Below are positions 1-11,426 of a DNA stretch of 64,000 nucleotides, piece after piece. Below the pieces are notes generated by a model. It searched no databases, was not told the DNA's origin, and saw nothing but the letters and a program-made list of their open reading frames with translations. The first letter of the stretch is position 1, and the number at the start of each line of letters is the position of its first letter. This DNA is from Acanthaster planci (Eukaryota; Echinodermata; Asteroidea; Valvatida; Acanthasteridae), in the NCBI RefSeq assembly GCF_001949145.1, contig NW_019091713.1, forward strand, positions 82,763 to 146,762, in the 5' to 3' direction. Made by a program: the position numbers and the translations under genes.

Positions 1-2019
1 GCCAATCCAACCAAGCAGATCTGAACCCCTTTAGTTTTTTATTTATTTTTAAGGGTAGTTATGAAACCATTTTTGCAAAGTTTAATATTTTTCTGTAAAT
101 TATGAATAAAATGTTACTGTTAATGAACATCTTGTGAATGACCAATGTATGTTCCTTCACACTAATTGGTATANAGCAGTTCCGAATATTGTCACACCTT
201 CAAAACTGGCATTTGAAATGAAAAAAAAAAAAAACAATGCAAGTGCAATACATTTTTGAATGCGATAAAAGAAAGTTGGGTTTGAACCCATTCAAGCGAG
301 CTTTTATTCACTCATACTTTGTTGAATCCCACTCCTTTAGGATGTGCCAGCATCAATTACACCATCCCCTAACTTGGTGGCTCACATGGACTTGAACAAT
401 GTGCGAAGGGACGCCACAAGGAGTACACTGATTGATCATTTTAGCACTTGCAACACCCATAAGGAGCATATAACTTTAGCAGGCCACATGCTTCAACCGT
501 ATATGCATGATGTTCTGTGCTTGATCCCAGCCTGGCACACTGTGGATTTTTTCCTCAGGGAAGCAATATTTAGTGTTAATAAAATTATGTTGCAGGAAAG
601 AAATCACAAGCTTACTTTATATTGCAATTTCCTCATTCATTTCATCTTACCTCTTTAAAAAATGAAGTAGTTGATTTTAAAGAATGAAGATTTTAGGAGG
701 CGTTCTTTAATCACTAATATTAATGCCAGAGTCCAAAGGTTAAGTATCATGATGACTAGTGCACATTACACATTTCATATGTGTCATATAATGTTGTACA
801 TGAGTACCTGCAGAATATTTAAGAACTCTGCTCTATTCCATATCTTTGGGGATACCACTGCCCTCAGTTACGCCTCCTACATAAAAGCCTGTCGTGTATA
901 TGGACAAATGCAACTAATAAAGAAAGGCATCTTACAGGATGTTTTAATGAAACCTCAATTTTATTTGACAACTTTGAAACTATTATATAATAAATGAGAT
1001 GCTTGAAAAAAATATAATGTTTGTATGTGTACATTGCAAATCTGTTTATTTACATTTTGTAATTCAGAATTCTGGGGGATTGGGTCGTTTACAAACCAAT
1101 TTGAGTAATGTTTAGAAGTTTTGCTTGCTCCTCTGACCAAGGGAAGCCAGAAACCCGTCATTAATATTCTGCCTGAAAATTTAACAAGCCGATGCATGTT
1201 GTCACTTTTTTTGCCCCAAAACAATTCCGACTATAAAATCAGCTATAAAGATCCTATTAGTTTTACATACAGTTTACGAAGTATGGCATGTACATGTACG
1301 AAGTCATTGGGGAAATTATGCTATGGACCTTCATGTTTCCCACTCATTTTTCTAATATAACACGATGTCCCTTAAATTTAAATCTGGTAGAAAAACACAA
1401 ATTTGCTCATAGCCCTAGCATTGAAAATATTTTTTNAAAAGACTTCAATATGAACGGGGGAACATGTACTATTTTTTCCCCTTGAAAAATCCGACAACCC
1501 CACCTCTGAGATGAGTATTTATAACTCTAAAAATTGCTTTACGAGTCAGAAAAAAAAGGTTTTGCTGGGCTAAACCAACCAGACCTGGTAGTACTCGATC
1601 ATGTTTGCCGATTGTCACGATCGTGCATGAGAAAAGAATACATACACAGCTTTCCCTGTCTAAAGGCTCACTAATTGTTATTAATGCTCACGTTAGTATA
1701 CTTATAATTATCACAATGTCATAACACACTTGTATGTTGTCTATCTCGTCCATTTTGCGATTGTTTTTCCACGAAAAAGAAAAGTTCCGAGGCAAAATTA
1801 CGAGCGCAGCGCCTGTCGCTCTCGTTCATCGCACGTGAACAACGCTACAAAGGTCAACCAAAAGTTTCCTGTGCCGGCAACTCCAGAGCTTCCGGCTGAC
1901 GGAACATGTTTACGCGCAATGCGCGGTGCGCCCGCTGGAGTTGGCAGTCCATTGTATTTTCTCCTTCAGGTCTATGGTTGGACGATCACTGAATGCCTAG
2001 TGCAGTGCATGTGCAGTGG
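1..2019. other. Spacer
   Basis: AT-rich sequence with short stop-limited frames only. CATGTACATGTACG occurs near 1288, and CpG content rises after 1750. No gene recognised. Confidence 0.6.
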
Positions 2020-2060
2020 GCGTGGTTTAAACTGAAGTGACGTCACACTTACGAACCGGA
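2020..2060 (+). promoter_or_regulatory. GC-box-like and perfect CRE-like sites
   Basis: GGGCGTGGTTT (about 2019) is followed by GTGACGTCAC (about 2038). The locus is CpG-richer than its surroundings and lies 2.5 kb upstream of the first glycosyltransferase, so it might serve a non-coding first exon. No initiator or donor site could be chosen with confidence. Confidence 0.2.
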
Positions 2061-2759
2061 TAGAGTCTCTGAGTTCGTGTTTTTGAAAGTTCCGCATTCT
2101 CAGTAACGGGACCATTATTCCATGCGTTGTTCATAGTGTTACAATTACGGGAACTGACCGTGGGCGTCACCCTGATTTTTTCTTAAGGGGGGTGGACCAC
2201 TATTTTCCCTGGGAAAATTGGAGGGGGGGGAGACGTAAAAAACATTCAACTACGAACTGATATACGATCGACAGTGGGAACCGTCAATTTTAAGTGTTTG
2301 TATGGGTAATTTTCATCTTTAATTTTGCCCCCATTTAATCTACTTCCCTCTTTTTCCTTGCTTCCTTTCAGTTTTTGGGGGGAGTGGGTGGGTTGGGGGT
2401 GGCGATGCCCATGGTACCGGCACTGACAAGACTGATGTTACGTTTCGACCTCATATAACGATTCTTCGAATTCGCAGAGTTCCATGAGTTCATTTTAGGC
2501 GACGCTGCAGGTGTGTTTTGGTTTTGTAAGGGATTATTTGCATTTTTCAAGTGAAGAAACCACTTGAACGTAGTTGCACCTGTTCACAACTTACAAACTG
2601 TGAGCACGTGACGCCGATTTTTAAACCACTTTATTCTTAAGCTCCTTTTCTAAGATCATTTAAAAGACCCAGGCAATGAGATTTTCTTTGACTAGTTTTA
2701 CACGTCTTTATACACTTCTTAAGTGTATGAAGTAGTATGAAGTTCTTTTAGATTTAAGT

Positions 2760-3140
2760 TTATTTTAAGTGCTCCTTTTCATTGACAAAGCTTTTCTGGA
2801 GGAGTGAGGGCGCTGTTGCTGTAAAGATATTCATAGAAGGCACTGTTCAGGTTACATACACGTTAAAATGTTGAAACCCAAAGTTACTCAGGAAAACATT
2901 TCAGAGGAAAGGTTGCGCACTGAGTTATTGCCATATATATTTGCATAACAGTAATTTGCCAAAGAAATGGAAATTTACAATAATGTTATGAATAGAAAAA
3001 CAATTATTAAAGTTTAGTGCCTTGAATGACTTCAAATCTTTGTTATGAATATGGAAATTCAAATAAGCATAAAACAAAAAAGGCTCCAACATCAAGTTAA
3101 AATAGTCCCTAATATGAGTTGTTTTAATACTTCAGAAAAC
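2760..3140 (+). repeat. Dispersed repeat family A, copy 1
   Basis: This copy contains GAGGGCGCTGTTGCTGT near 2806 followed by the family order: GTTCAGGTTAC, AACCCAAAGTTACTCA, a variable segment, then ATATGGAAAT and a run ending CAAAAAAGG. It aligns in order with the copies at 3473, 53662 and (reversed) 48700-49190. There is no coding capacity and no clear terminal inverted repeat, so the transposon class is unknown. Confidence 0.6.
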
Positions 3141-3472
3141 AGTGGCCCGATACACTAATAATATACTTTCTCACGCTTTGCAGGTGGAAAAAAAAACAAG
3201 CATGACGTCACATGTGACGTGGTGTAAGGACCAGAAAGCAGAATTGTCGGCCTGACCGAGGTGGAAAGTCTCCAATTAATGTGGCGAATGCTAAATGTTG
3301 CTGACAGAGTGCATTTGGAAATTGAGCAACAGACCTTTGCAATAATAAAAGCTGTGAGTACAAGCCTGTTAGTAGAAAATGGAATGTTTAAAGTGTCGCT
3401 GCAATGAATTTTTCTATGGCACAATTTTGATGCATCTTTGTACGGTTCTTGAATGCATGAATACTTTTCCAC

Positions 3473-3990
3473 ACTCCTATTTGGTTAAAAGCACTGAAAA
3501 TGCACTTTTTTAAACAATCAAAATATCCATGTTTTTCCTGACAATTGAGGGCGCTGTTACTGTGCAGTCATCTAGGGAGACACGGCTCAGTGCATAGGTA
3601 TTTCTGTTTAAATTGTGAACTCAGAATTTACTAACTGATAACAGTTCTGAGAGAGGGATTGACGGTTTCTAATTGCTATGCACATAAACAATGAATCAGC
3701 AAAGAAAAGAAAACTTTATCCAGAAAAATCTACAAAAACGCAGCCTTTTTTGTGTACAACCCAATGTAACATTGAGGCTTTTTCCTGAGATGACGTTATA
3801 GTTTTGCCCATGGATATGGAAATACTCATTAGTATAAACCAAAATGGCATTAAAATACCATTTGAAATACTGAAACCAAAGTTTAAAATAATAAGTTTTA
3901 CCTTAGGCACAAAAATACATTTTGCAGGTTTGTAGTCAAAAAACATTGATTGCAGCTACCCTTTAATTATGGATTATTAGTGAATTAAAA
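3473..3990 (+). repeat. Dispersed repeat family A, copy 2
   Basis: The best plus-strand copy of the family. Landmarks in order are GAGGGCGCTGTTACTGT (3548), CAGTGCATAGGTATTTCTG (about 3590), AATTGTGAACTCAGAATTTA, TTGCTATGCACATAAA, a TTTTCCTGAGATGACGTTAT segment (about 3780), ATATGGAAATACTCATTAG, and GATTGCAGCTACCCTTTA near 3949. The same series occurs reversed at 48700-49190 and partly at 53662-54040. Confidence 0.75.
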
Positions 3991-4584
3991 GCTAAACTCT
4001 AATGCGGGGCGCATGATACGGAGACAAATACTCGGCCATCGTGATTTGGCTCGCCTTACATACTTACTATGCAGTGAAAACATACGGCAATGGTGAATCT
4101 AAGCGTCAGAAATCCTCTTGAAAATGTCTTAATAATGCAGATAATAAGACTCACCGGTTGTGCACAACTTCGTTTTCCAACTTTGATGGCCCCTTACCCA
4201 CCTGTCCCTCATTATACGAAACTTGGCGTAGTTATGGTATGTTTTGGACCACGATCTTTCGATCTATCTTATTTGCCAGAGTAATATTTTGTTACTATCT
4301 AGGACCAGAAACAATGGCTAATGTTCTTCTATTGCTAAACAATACTAATACTAAAATAATACTTTCACATGAAATTACGGGACTCAGAGGTTTTGATCTC
4401 CATGCCCTTCACGATAAGGGGTGCATTTGCTGTATACTTGTGTGACATTTTGAATCGAATTTTGCTCGATCTTTTGCGTAGGGTGACTAGATCTTGCGAA
4501 TGTTTTCCGAATAATGATCATGTGAGTAAAACACATTACTGACATACATATTCGCGATTGGTTTATTCACACAATGCAGTGATC
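3991..4584. other. Upstream region of the first glycosyltransferase
   Basis: No recognisable feature apart from a weak acceptor-like ACACAATGCAG ending at 4578, seven bases before the start codon. A frame at 4158-4445 has no recognisable domain. Confidence 0.5.
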
Positions 4585-5637
4585 ATGGCCCCGGACAAAA
4601 AGACCTGCGCATATTTGGGCAGCATCTTAGTCGCCACCATCTATCTCGTAACACAGACGTGGAATGTCTGGGTACCTGGCAATATCCTCAGGAGAGGGGA
4701 CCAATCTTTCCTGGCTAGTGGTGGTAATGCCGTGACCACCAATTTCACGAACTACACGGAGCTCTTCCAAACTGCTTACCACCGTAAACTTGACGAAAGG
4801 CATCTTAACCCTCACGACTTCAGGCTTCTGCTGGATGAACCAATGGCGTGCATTGAACCGGGCAGGGGACACCCCAAAAGCGTTCTCCTTCTGGTGTTGG
4901 TAACCAGTAAACATGCTAATTTCGACAGGCGACAAGCCATCAGAGAAACATGGGGGAGCCTCAAAGAAATCCGGAACCGAGCCATTGTGACGCTGTTTCT
5001 TCTCGGGAAGGGGACGACTTCGCACCTGCTCAAAAAGGTTTCAGCGGAAAGTGTTGAACACCACGACCTCCTGATGGAGGACTTTGTGGACAGCTACAAG
5101 AACTTGACCCTAAAGACCATGATGGCCATGAAGTGGGCCAGCACCCACTGCCCGCAGGCCTCGTTTGTCATGAAGACCGACGACGACATGTTCGTCAGCT
5201 ACCGCAATCTTCTCGACTACTTGGCCGCCACGGCAGCCCCCGGAACGGGCTTCGCGCTGGGCCGTGTCCTGAAGGGCGAATCTCCCTATCGGGATCCCAA
5301 GAGCAAGTACTACGTGTCCCGGGAGCTGTACCCTAGTGACGTGTACCCGCCGTGGCTGTCCGGAGGAGGCTTCGTCCTGTCCGGGGACATGCCGGGCAGA
5401 ATCTATGCCGTGTCTTTGGACACCAAGTACTTGCCTCTCGAGGACGTGTATCTGGGTCTGTGCTTGCAGAAGCTCAATGCCACGCTTACTACAAGTGACC
5501 GGTTCAATAACATGCACATCGGGTATTCTTACTGCAGGTTCCACTATATCATTACCTCGCATCGTTTCGGACCAGCCGAACTGAGGACCGTATGGAAAGA
5601 CCTAAAGGCCCAGAGAGACTGCTGGTTTTGGACATGA
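4585..5637 (+). CDS. Beta-1,3-galactosyltransferase-like protein (GT31), paralogue 1
   Basis: A single open frame of 350 residues encodes a Golgi type II glycosyltransferase that would transfer a sugar, probably galactose, in beta-1,3 linkage onto a glycan acceptor. Visible parts are a short cytosolic tail, a hydrophobic anchor at about residues 8-26, a stem with N-glycosylation sites (N53, N56), the family motif RQAIRETWGS at 116-125, the DxD-type metal/nucleotide-sugar site as DDD at 199-201, YPPWLSGGGFVLSGD at 254-268 and EDVYLGLC at 286-293. Further sequons lie at N173 and N298. Length fits vertebrate B3GALT1/2/5, whose coding regions are also single-exon. I chose the ATG at 4585: it has A at -3 and G at +4, whereas the nine extra upstream codons would start with TTG. 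A 5' untranslated exon is likely. The exact donor and acceptor cannot be read from sequence; a GlcNAc-transferase of the same family is the alternative. Confidence 0.93.
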   Translation: MAPDKKTCAYLGSILVATIYLVTQTWNVWVPGNILRRGDQSFLASGGNAVTTNFTNYTELFQTAYHRKLDERHLNPHDFRLLLDEPMACIEPGRGHPKSVLLLVLVTSKHANFDRRQAIRETWGSLKEIRNRAIVTLFLLGKGTTSHLLKKVSAESVEHHDLLMEDFVDSYKNLTLKTMMAMKWASTHCPQASFVMKTDDDMFVSYRNLLDYLAATAAPGTGFALGRVLKGESPYRDPKSKYYVSRELYPSDVYPPWLSGGGFVLSGDMPGRIYAVSLDTKYLPLEDVYLGLCLQKLNATLTTSDRFNNMHIGYSYCRFHYIITSHRFGPAELRTVWKDLKAQRDCWFWT

Positions 5638-6739
5638 TTGAGCCAGATCGGTATTCTAACAGCTTTTGCCCAAAATGAAACGCGCCCGAGACCATACGGG
5701 TACAGCAATGTGCGCGTGCGAGATTTGTCCTATCAGCGCAGCCACTTGCTGACTCCTATATAATTATGCACCCGTGTTTTGTTCTCGAATGACCGAACCA
5801 AGGGCTCCCTCCTTGGTGACGAGGAGAGGTAGGACAGACAGCAGGAAGCCAAAAAAGCAACTGAGGGGTTGTGTTCAGACATGCAGCTAAAAAAGAAACC
5901 TGTGTTATTTATGTGTATATAAGATGGTCTTTTTCTACGTATTTTCTGTGGATGTGCCAAGCACCTTATTCTCTGCAGTTCATGTAGTATATATGCACGT
6001 GTAAACATCAGTTTTAGTACATCTATTGTAACCATTTTTAGCGGCCTCATGTCCGCCATCTTGAGTTCCAAAATGCAGGGCCTCATATGACCATAAAAAC
6101 TCAGGGATAAGTGAGTTCATAAAAACTGAGGGATAAGTGACTTCAGTACTGTGTCTTCCAGTTGGGAACAAACTGTTATAAGACAGAGGCCACCAGTCAA
6201 GTAATCTATTGACTACGGACAACTCGAAAAAAAACTGTAGATGCAGATCGCCAATAAGGCATTAATATTACGTCTTATGTGAAACAGTGCTAAACAAAAT
6301 ATACATTCTTGTTGTTGTTCAAAGATAAAAAGACCACTGACACCAGGGTGAGTTCAGGCTACTGGGAACAGTATTTTTTTCAGACCTACCTTGCACATTC
6401 TCTGCAGTACGCCAAAAGTAAAGTACACTGATATAATTGTTAGTATTGTTTGGGGGATCGTAACATAATCTTGGTATTTGAGATGTGTGCTCCACCTCTA
6501 GAGCTTGCTAAAGTCGTTTTCCATTATTCTTAATAGGCATCACGATAACAGAGACAAATCTGTGTTCCCTTATTCGATGCTGGATTAAGATAAACGTAAA
6601 GCAAACTCGGTCCATCGTTTTAGAAAGTGTGTATCTCCCAAACAGAACGATTGAATTTCTAGACCAAGGCTATGGACTAAAATTAGCAAGATAGATGCAG
6701 GTTCGAGTGAAACCCTGACAGTCGAGGGTTTCAAATTTA
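5638..6739. other. 3' flank of the first glycosyltransferase
   Basis: Spacer or 3' UTR containing the 26-bp duplication. No canonical polyadenylation signal is close enough to assign a transcript end. Confidence 0.5.
6092..6143 (+). repeat. 26-bp tandem duplication
   Basis: CATAAAAACTCAGGGATAAG plus six bases is repeated at once with two substitutions. It lies about 450 bp downstream of the first glycosyltransferase stop, probably in 3' UTR or spacer. Confidence 0.85.
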
Positions 6740-9693
6740 ACATACTTAGATGTAACATATTCTGCTAAAATCGATGACTTTTGCTGCAAATTCCAATTAA
6801 ATGTCATACAGCTTGTGCCAATTCCGACGAGAGTTCTTCCAACCACAAGAACCTGCATGGATCTTCTTTTTAATCACATCCCGAATGCATTAAGTGTTAT
6901 TGATGTATTTCCGCTCGGGCTTAAGAAAATAATCTTGCACTCTCGGGTTCCACCTTTGACCTCTAAAATAGGGAGCTTTAAAATACGTTTAGTTATGTCT
7001 CGGGTTAGAGAGCTCATGTTTGATTTACTGTGTGGCCAGCATTCCCCTCCTCAACTGATTCGTCGGCAGACTAAATACGAGGCACCCTGGCTCACCAAAG
7101 AAGTGCTTGAACGTAGCTAGGAGTGTGATGCTTTTTGACCTAACACACAACAATCTGGCAACCAAGATCATGAGCGTTTTGCTAAGTTCATTCACAGTAA
7201 GGTCAATAATTTCGCCAAGCGCGTAGAAATGACGTACATGTACATGTATCATTCCAAGAAGAAGCTCTTCTGTCGAAATAGAGGCATTACCTTCCCTGTG
7301 ACTACTAACAAACACACCCACACTTACCTTACATACCTACTGTGGACATTCCTTTCTTTTCGTGCAGTTAAGAAAACTCAGTGAACATAGTCTTTTTCTT
7401 GAACTGGGAACACGATTTTCAGCTGGCTTTTTGTACAAGGTTTCCTTGACTATATTCCTCCTCCTTTACGACAGATGACCCCTACCCCAAAAAGCCTCTA
7501 AACATCTTTTTCAGAGAAGGGGAAACGTCCTGTGGACGCGTTTAAGTCCACAGAACGTCTTCCTTTCCTGCATCGTGTGGACATCTTTGGATCACAAGTC
7601 CACACTGGGTATGTAAGCTTAGCGCAACTTGGCTGACGACCTTTTAAAAATACATCATGCCAAGAAATCTGTGTTGGGAAAACACTTCAGTTGATGAATA
7701 AGAGGTTCTTTCATACACAAAGCTATAATGACACTGATGCTAACTATACAAGATCATAGCTTTTAAGTTCAACTCCCCCCCCCCCCCGCCAACAGCAAAA
7801 TTTGGTGAGTAAGCAAATCAAGGTTGTTAAGTCTTCCAAGGCCGTTGGTTTAGATGGTGTTTCATGTAGGCTACTTAATCAGTCTTTGGCATCTGGAGTT
7901 ATTTCAATGCTGCCACTAGTTTCTTAACTCACTGAAAGAGGTGGTTCGTGTTCAATTATATTGTTTCCTTCAAGGGGAGAGATATATGGCTCAACAACAG
8001 TCACGGTTTAGTTTGGATGTTACTAATCATATCCTCAATAATATGGATGCTGGGAAAGTAACAACGGCCATCTTCCTTGATTGGAAAAAAAGGCGTTTGA
8101 TAAAGTTGATCACTATAGTTATCATGTAAAAGCTGGCATTTGGGATAAAAAGCTCAAATGGTTGTTTCCTACCTTAGAGGCAGACAGTGAGCCACGATTA
8201 TGGAAGGGCAAGCTGTCCAAACTTGACACTGTTTAGACTGGCGTCCCTAAAGGTTCAATTATTGGACTCTTACTATTTGTCATTTTTATCAGCAGGCTCT
8301 AATCTTGTGTCGCGGTAACTGAAAGTAAGGTTCATACTAGGTTGGATACTGAACACCTCCAAACTGATAATGGTCTTAAGTTGCTACTTGGTTTTATAAT
8401 CACAAACTTACCCTCAATGTAAGTAAGACTAAATTCGTAAATTATGGTACACAGCAATAAATTCCTAATATCTGTGGCATCCAAATCTTCATCAATATGG
8501 AAGAGATTGAAAGAATCAAGTTTTACAATTACAATGGTGTTATGCTTGATGAAAAACGTACATGGAACGAGCACATCGACTGTACAGCATAAAAAGTGAG
8601 TATAGAACACATGGGCGGAGATTTCTTGTCGCATGGGGGGGGTTGATTTCTGAAAGCTCAGCACGCCCTCCATCCCAGGTGAGATCGTGACGCAGGTTAA
8701 GTGTGTGCATAGCCAGTGACTTGAAAAAGAGGGGGGGTGATTACCCCACGTCAAAATGAGGGGGGAATATATCCCCCCTCCCCCGGAATCTCAGCCCATG
8801 GTAGAACACTATACGTTTTCTGAAAAGATCTGCAGAACATCTTATACAAACAAAAACTTTCAAACTGCTTTGTAACGCTATGGTTAGGCCAATGGCAATT
8901 GTAGCGCTGCCAAATGTTATGTTTGACAAGACATGCTTAAAAATATACACAACCGTCTTGCTATAGCACAATTTTGAATGCCCATACTAGTGTACACACT
9001 GAAGATTTTCAACAAACTCTTTTGTGGAAAGATCTTCAAACACGTGACGGTGGCGTACTCAAAGGACGTTCGAAGTTCACAGATGCTTCAGTAACATAGC
9101 TCCACATTATCTCTGTCATCTCTTCGCAATAATCATTATATCATAACTAGGTCCAAGACTAATTGTACACTCTGTGTCTTTACAATCCTTAATGGTTACC
9201 ACGATTTTTCCAATATTTAGGGACCCTTTGGTGGAACAAATTAAATGAGCGTCTGGGAGCCGAGTGTTTGTGAAGTTTTAAATTACTTTAATCATCCAAA
9301 TTAGATTGTCTAATTTTAATCGAAATTCTGTTTCTGTATTTTTATGTTTAATTTATTTCTTTGTTCTTTAATCTTCAATCGAGCTGAAATTTTCAAACGT
9401 TTTTATTGTTCCGTAATTTGTGTGTCTTGTTACCTTTGAAATCTTTAGTTTTATCTTTATTGCCTTAGTTTGATTTCATGCCCTTGTTTTTCATGTATTT
9501 GATTTATTTCAATATCTTATGTTTGTGATTTCTATTGTCATTTTAAATTCAGTTTTTAGTCTTGTCGGTTCATTGTTTTGATTTCAAAGCTCAGGCTTGT
9601 CCTCTTAATCTTTGTAACGAGTGTAATTCGAATCAGCCCCCCCCCCCCAGCAGTTATAACCGACAGGGCCGCCCACCCCGTATAAATAAAACA
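6740..9693 (+). mobile_element. Decayed non-LTR retrotransposon (LINE, Jockey/CR1-like)
   Basis: Several frames, broken by stops and indels, read in order as a LINE. An endonuclease tail lies near 6770-6940 (LVPIPTR then LDLLFNHIPN-like). An APWLTKEV linker follows at 7085-7110. The reverse transcriptase then shows SSKAVGLDGVS (about 7830), TTAIFLDWKKAFD-VDH after correcting one A in the A-run near 8086, and TGVPKGSIIGLLLF at 8237-8282. The post-RT region resumes near 8400-8580, and LVRP-like and LWNKLNERL-like segments lie near 8880 and 9230. The element ends in a T-rich 3' region and TATAAATAAA at 9681-9690. No YADD box is visible after 8290, so it is inactive. It sits between the two glycosyltransferase genes in the same orientation. 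Clade assignment is tentative. Confidence 0.8.
8611..8801. mobile_element. MITE-like DNA transposon, 8-bp target duplication, nested in the LINE
   Basis: The segment starts ATGGGCGGAGATTTC and its reverse complement starts with CATGGGCTGAGATTCC, so the ends are imperfect terminal inverted repeats. The octamer TAGAACAC stands on both sides (8603-8610 and 8802-8809). Removing the segment and one octamer restores a continuous LINE coding frame. The interior is rich in G-runs and C-runs and codes for nothing. An 8-bp duplication is typical of hAT transposons, so a non-autonomous hAT is the best guess. Confidence 0.65.
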
Positions 9694-11034
9694 GCACATA
9701 AATCCCCTTGTCGAATGATTGCATTCAGGACTGGACCCACCTTGGAAAGCTTTCCAAAACGTGGATGGCGATTGAGGAAAGTCAGCATTGTAGAGTGGAA
9801 TGATTGGACGGGAACTTTGCCGTTGGTGTTCCGCTGGAGAAAATATTACTGAGGTGGGACATTACCGCTCATAGTGCAATCGCAGCCCCGAAAACGTAAA
9901 GTAGTAGTGTTCATGAGTGGTCAAAACAAACGGGAACTACAAGCTCTCTACACGTATGTAATTATTTTCTCCAACAGAAAAAATGTGGAATTGGATTATT
10001 TTAGCGGCTGTGTATTTAATTCTGCCTGCCATAGCCATCGTTTGTTTTGGGGCAGGAACAGGCAACTTGGAAAACCACTATTTTTATGAATAATGTATCA
10101 ATCCTAAATTATTTTTCTACAGTGGACCATGAAACTTAACCAGTCTGGTTAAGAAAGCCTTGAAAGAGAGATTGATGGCACATACCTGTGGGATTGACCT
10201 GTTTTGTTCTTGTTCCGAATTCGCTTTGTCTCATCCATCTTCAATTTTCATTACTGCAGTCGAGCTTGTTGCAGTTCAACGTAGCATCTACCTGCAGAGG
10301 AGATTTGAAACACACTTGTTTTTGTTTTCGTGCACTAGCTAATTAAGAGCAATTTTGTGTTTTAGAGTAGGCTTGAAGGACCAACCACGAAATGGATTTT
10401 TTTGGGGGGGGGTCACAGCTGCTCCAACATTAAAATTGCTACCCGGCATTTTTGCCTTTTCTTGACTAATCATGAAACAGCCGTCTATATGAAGTCTGGT
10501 TCCCTAGTACCCTTCGTGCGTTGGAGGTATCGCTAGGTACTTTCATTCACAAATTCACGAGTATGCGTGTACACCGTACAACTGTGGCATCTAACTAAGA
10601 TTCATTCCTTGTTGGCACCTGTAAAGTCCATCCGAATATGACAGAACTTTTATGAAAAGTGGTAAGTATGATCGTGAGGATGGAATTAAGAACAATTTAC
10701 AACCAGACTGAATGAGAGTTTGATCTCAAGTGCAGTAGCAAATATGTGGATATGCGGCCAAATTACATGTACATGTAACTCCATGAACCGTGTCCAAACG
10801 GACTAGGCCTACGTTCATGACATGTGTACATGTACGTACTGCACACGTATGTCTCTTTTGACGTGTTTTTATACTGTCGCCATGCATCACACATCTAAAG
10901 AGAAATGTCAAAAGAAAGCCCTCCACAACCCTATATCAAGGGCTTAAATGTAGGGCTGTCTTCAATTGTTCCTTGTAATGTTGCACACTCACTGCCAATT
11001 ATAAATCCCTCATGAAATGCATGTAACTGCAAAA
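9694..11034. other. Spacer upstream of the second glycosyltransferase
   Basis: ACATGTACATGT-type motifs occur near 10765 and 10825. A 9-bp palindrome CTTAACCAG / CTGGTTAAG lies at 10135-10153, and a G-run near 10405. Nothing else is recognised. Confidence 0.5.
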
Positions 11035-11101
11035 AACTTCCGCTTTTATGGCAATTCTAGCCTTCGTTGTGAAGGCTAGAATTGCCATAAAAGCGGAAGT
11101 T
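11035..11101. repeat. Perfect 31-bp inverted repeat (hairpin)
   Basis: Bases 11035-11065 are the exact reverse complement of 11071-11101, with only GTTGT between them. The arms have no mismatch, and the match stops abruptly outside. It lies about 325 bp upstream of the second glycosyltransferase start. It could be a snap-back replication error, a recent small foldback insertion, a structured 5' UTR segment, or an assembly or cloning artefact. Confidence 0.95.
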
Positions 11102-11426
11102 GTATGGGACAGCCATGCTAGGTGTCTGTACATTAGTAAACAGATACAGATTAAGGTAGTTCTAGATATTGACTCTTTTCCTGATTTGCTATTTTACCAG
11201 CATGGCACAGAAAATGTGAGGAATCTTTTTCTGTGACAAATCCTGACCTTGGTCTATGAATACATGTACATTGTAAATCAGAATCACAATGATTATGACT
11301 TCTTGGTCATGAGATTTGACTGGATACAAGCTCTTTGTATCCATTGGGTAAAAATCCTGTTTTCTGAAAATCAACAAGAAGTAAATTCTTGGCAATACAA
11401 ACTGCACAGTTCAATTTCTGCCATGC

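Noticed and set aside
5110-5562. 150-codon minus-strand frame across the first glycosyltransferase
   Set aside because: It is the antisense shadow of the GC-rich catalytic exon, with no domain of its own.
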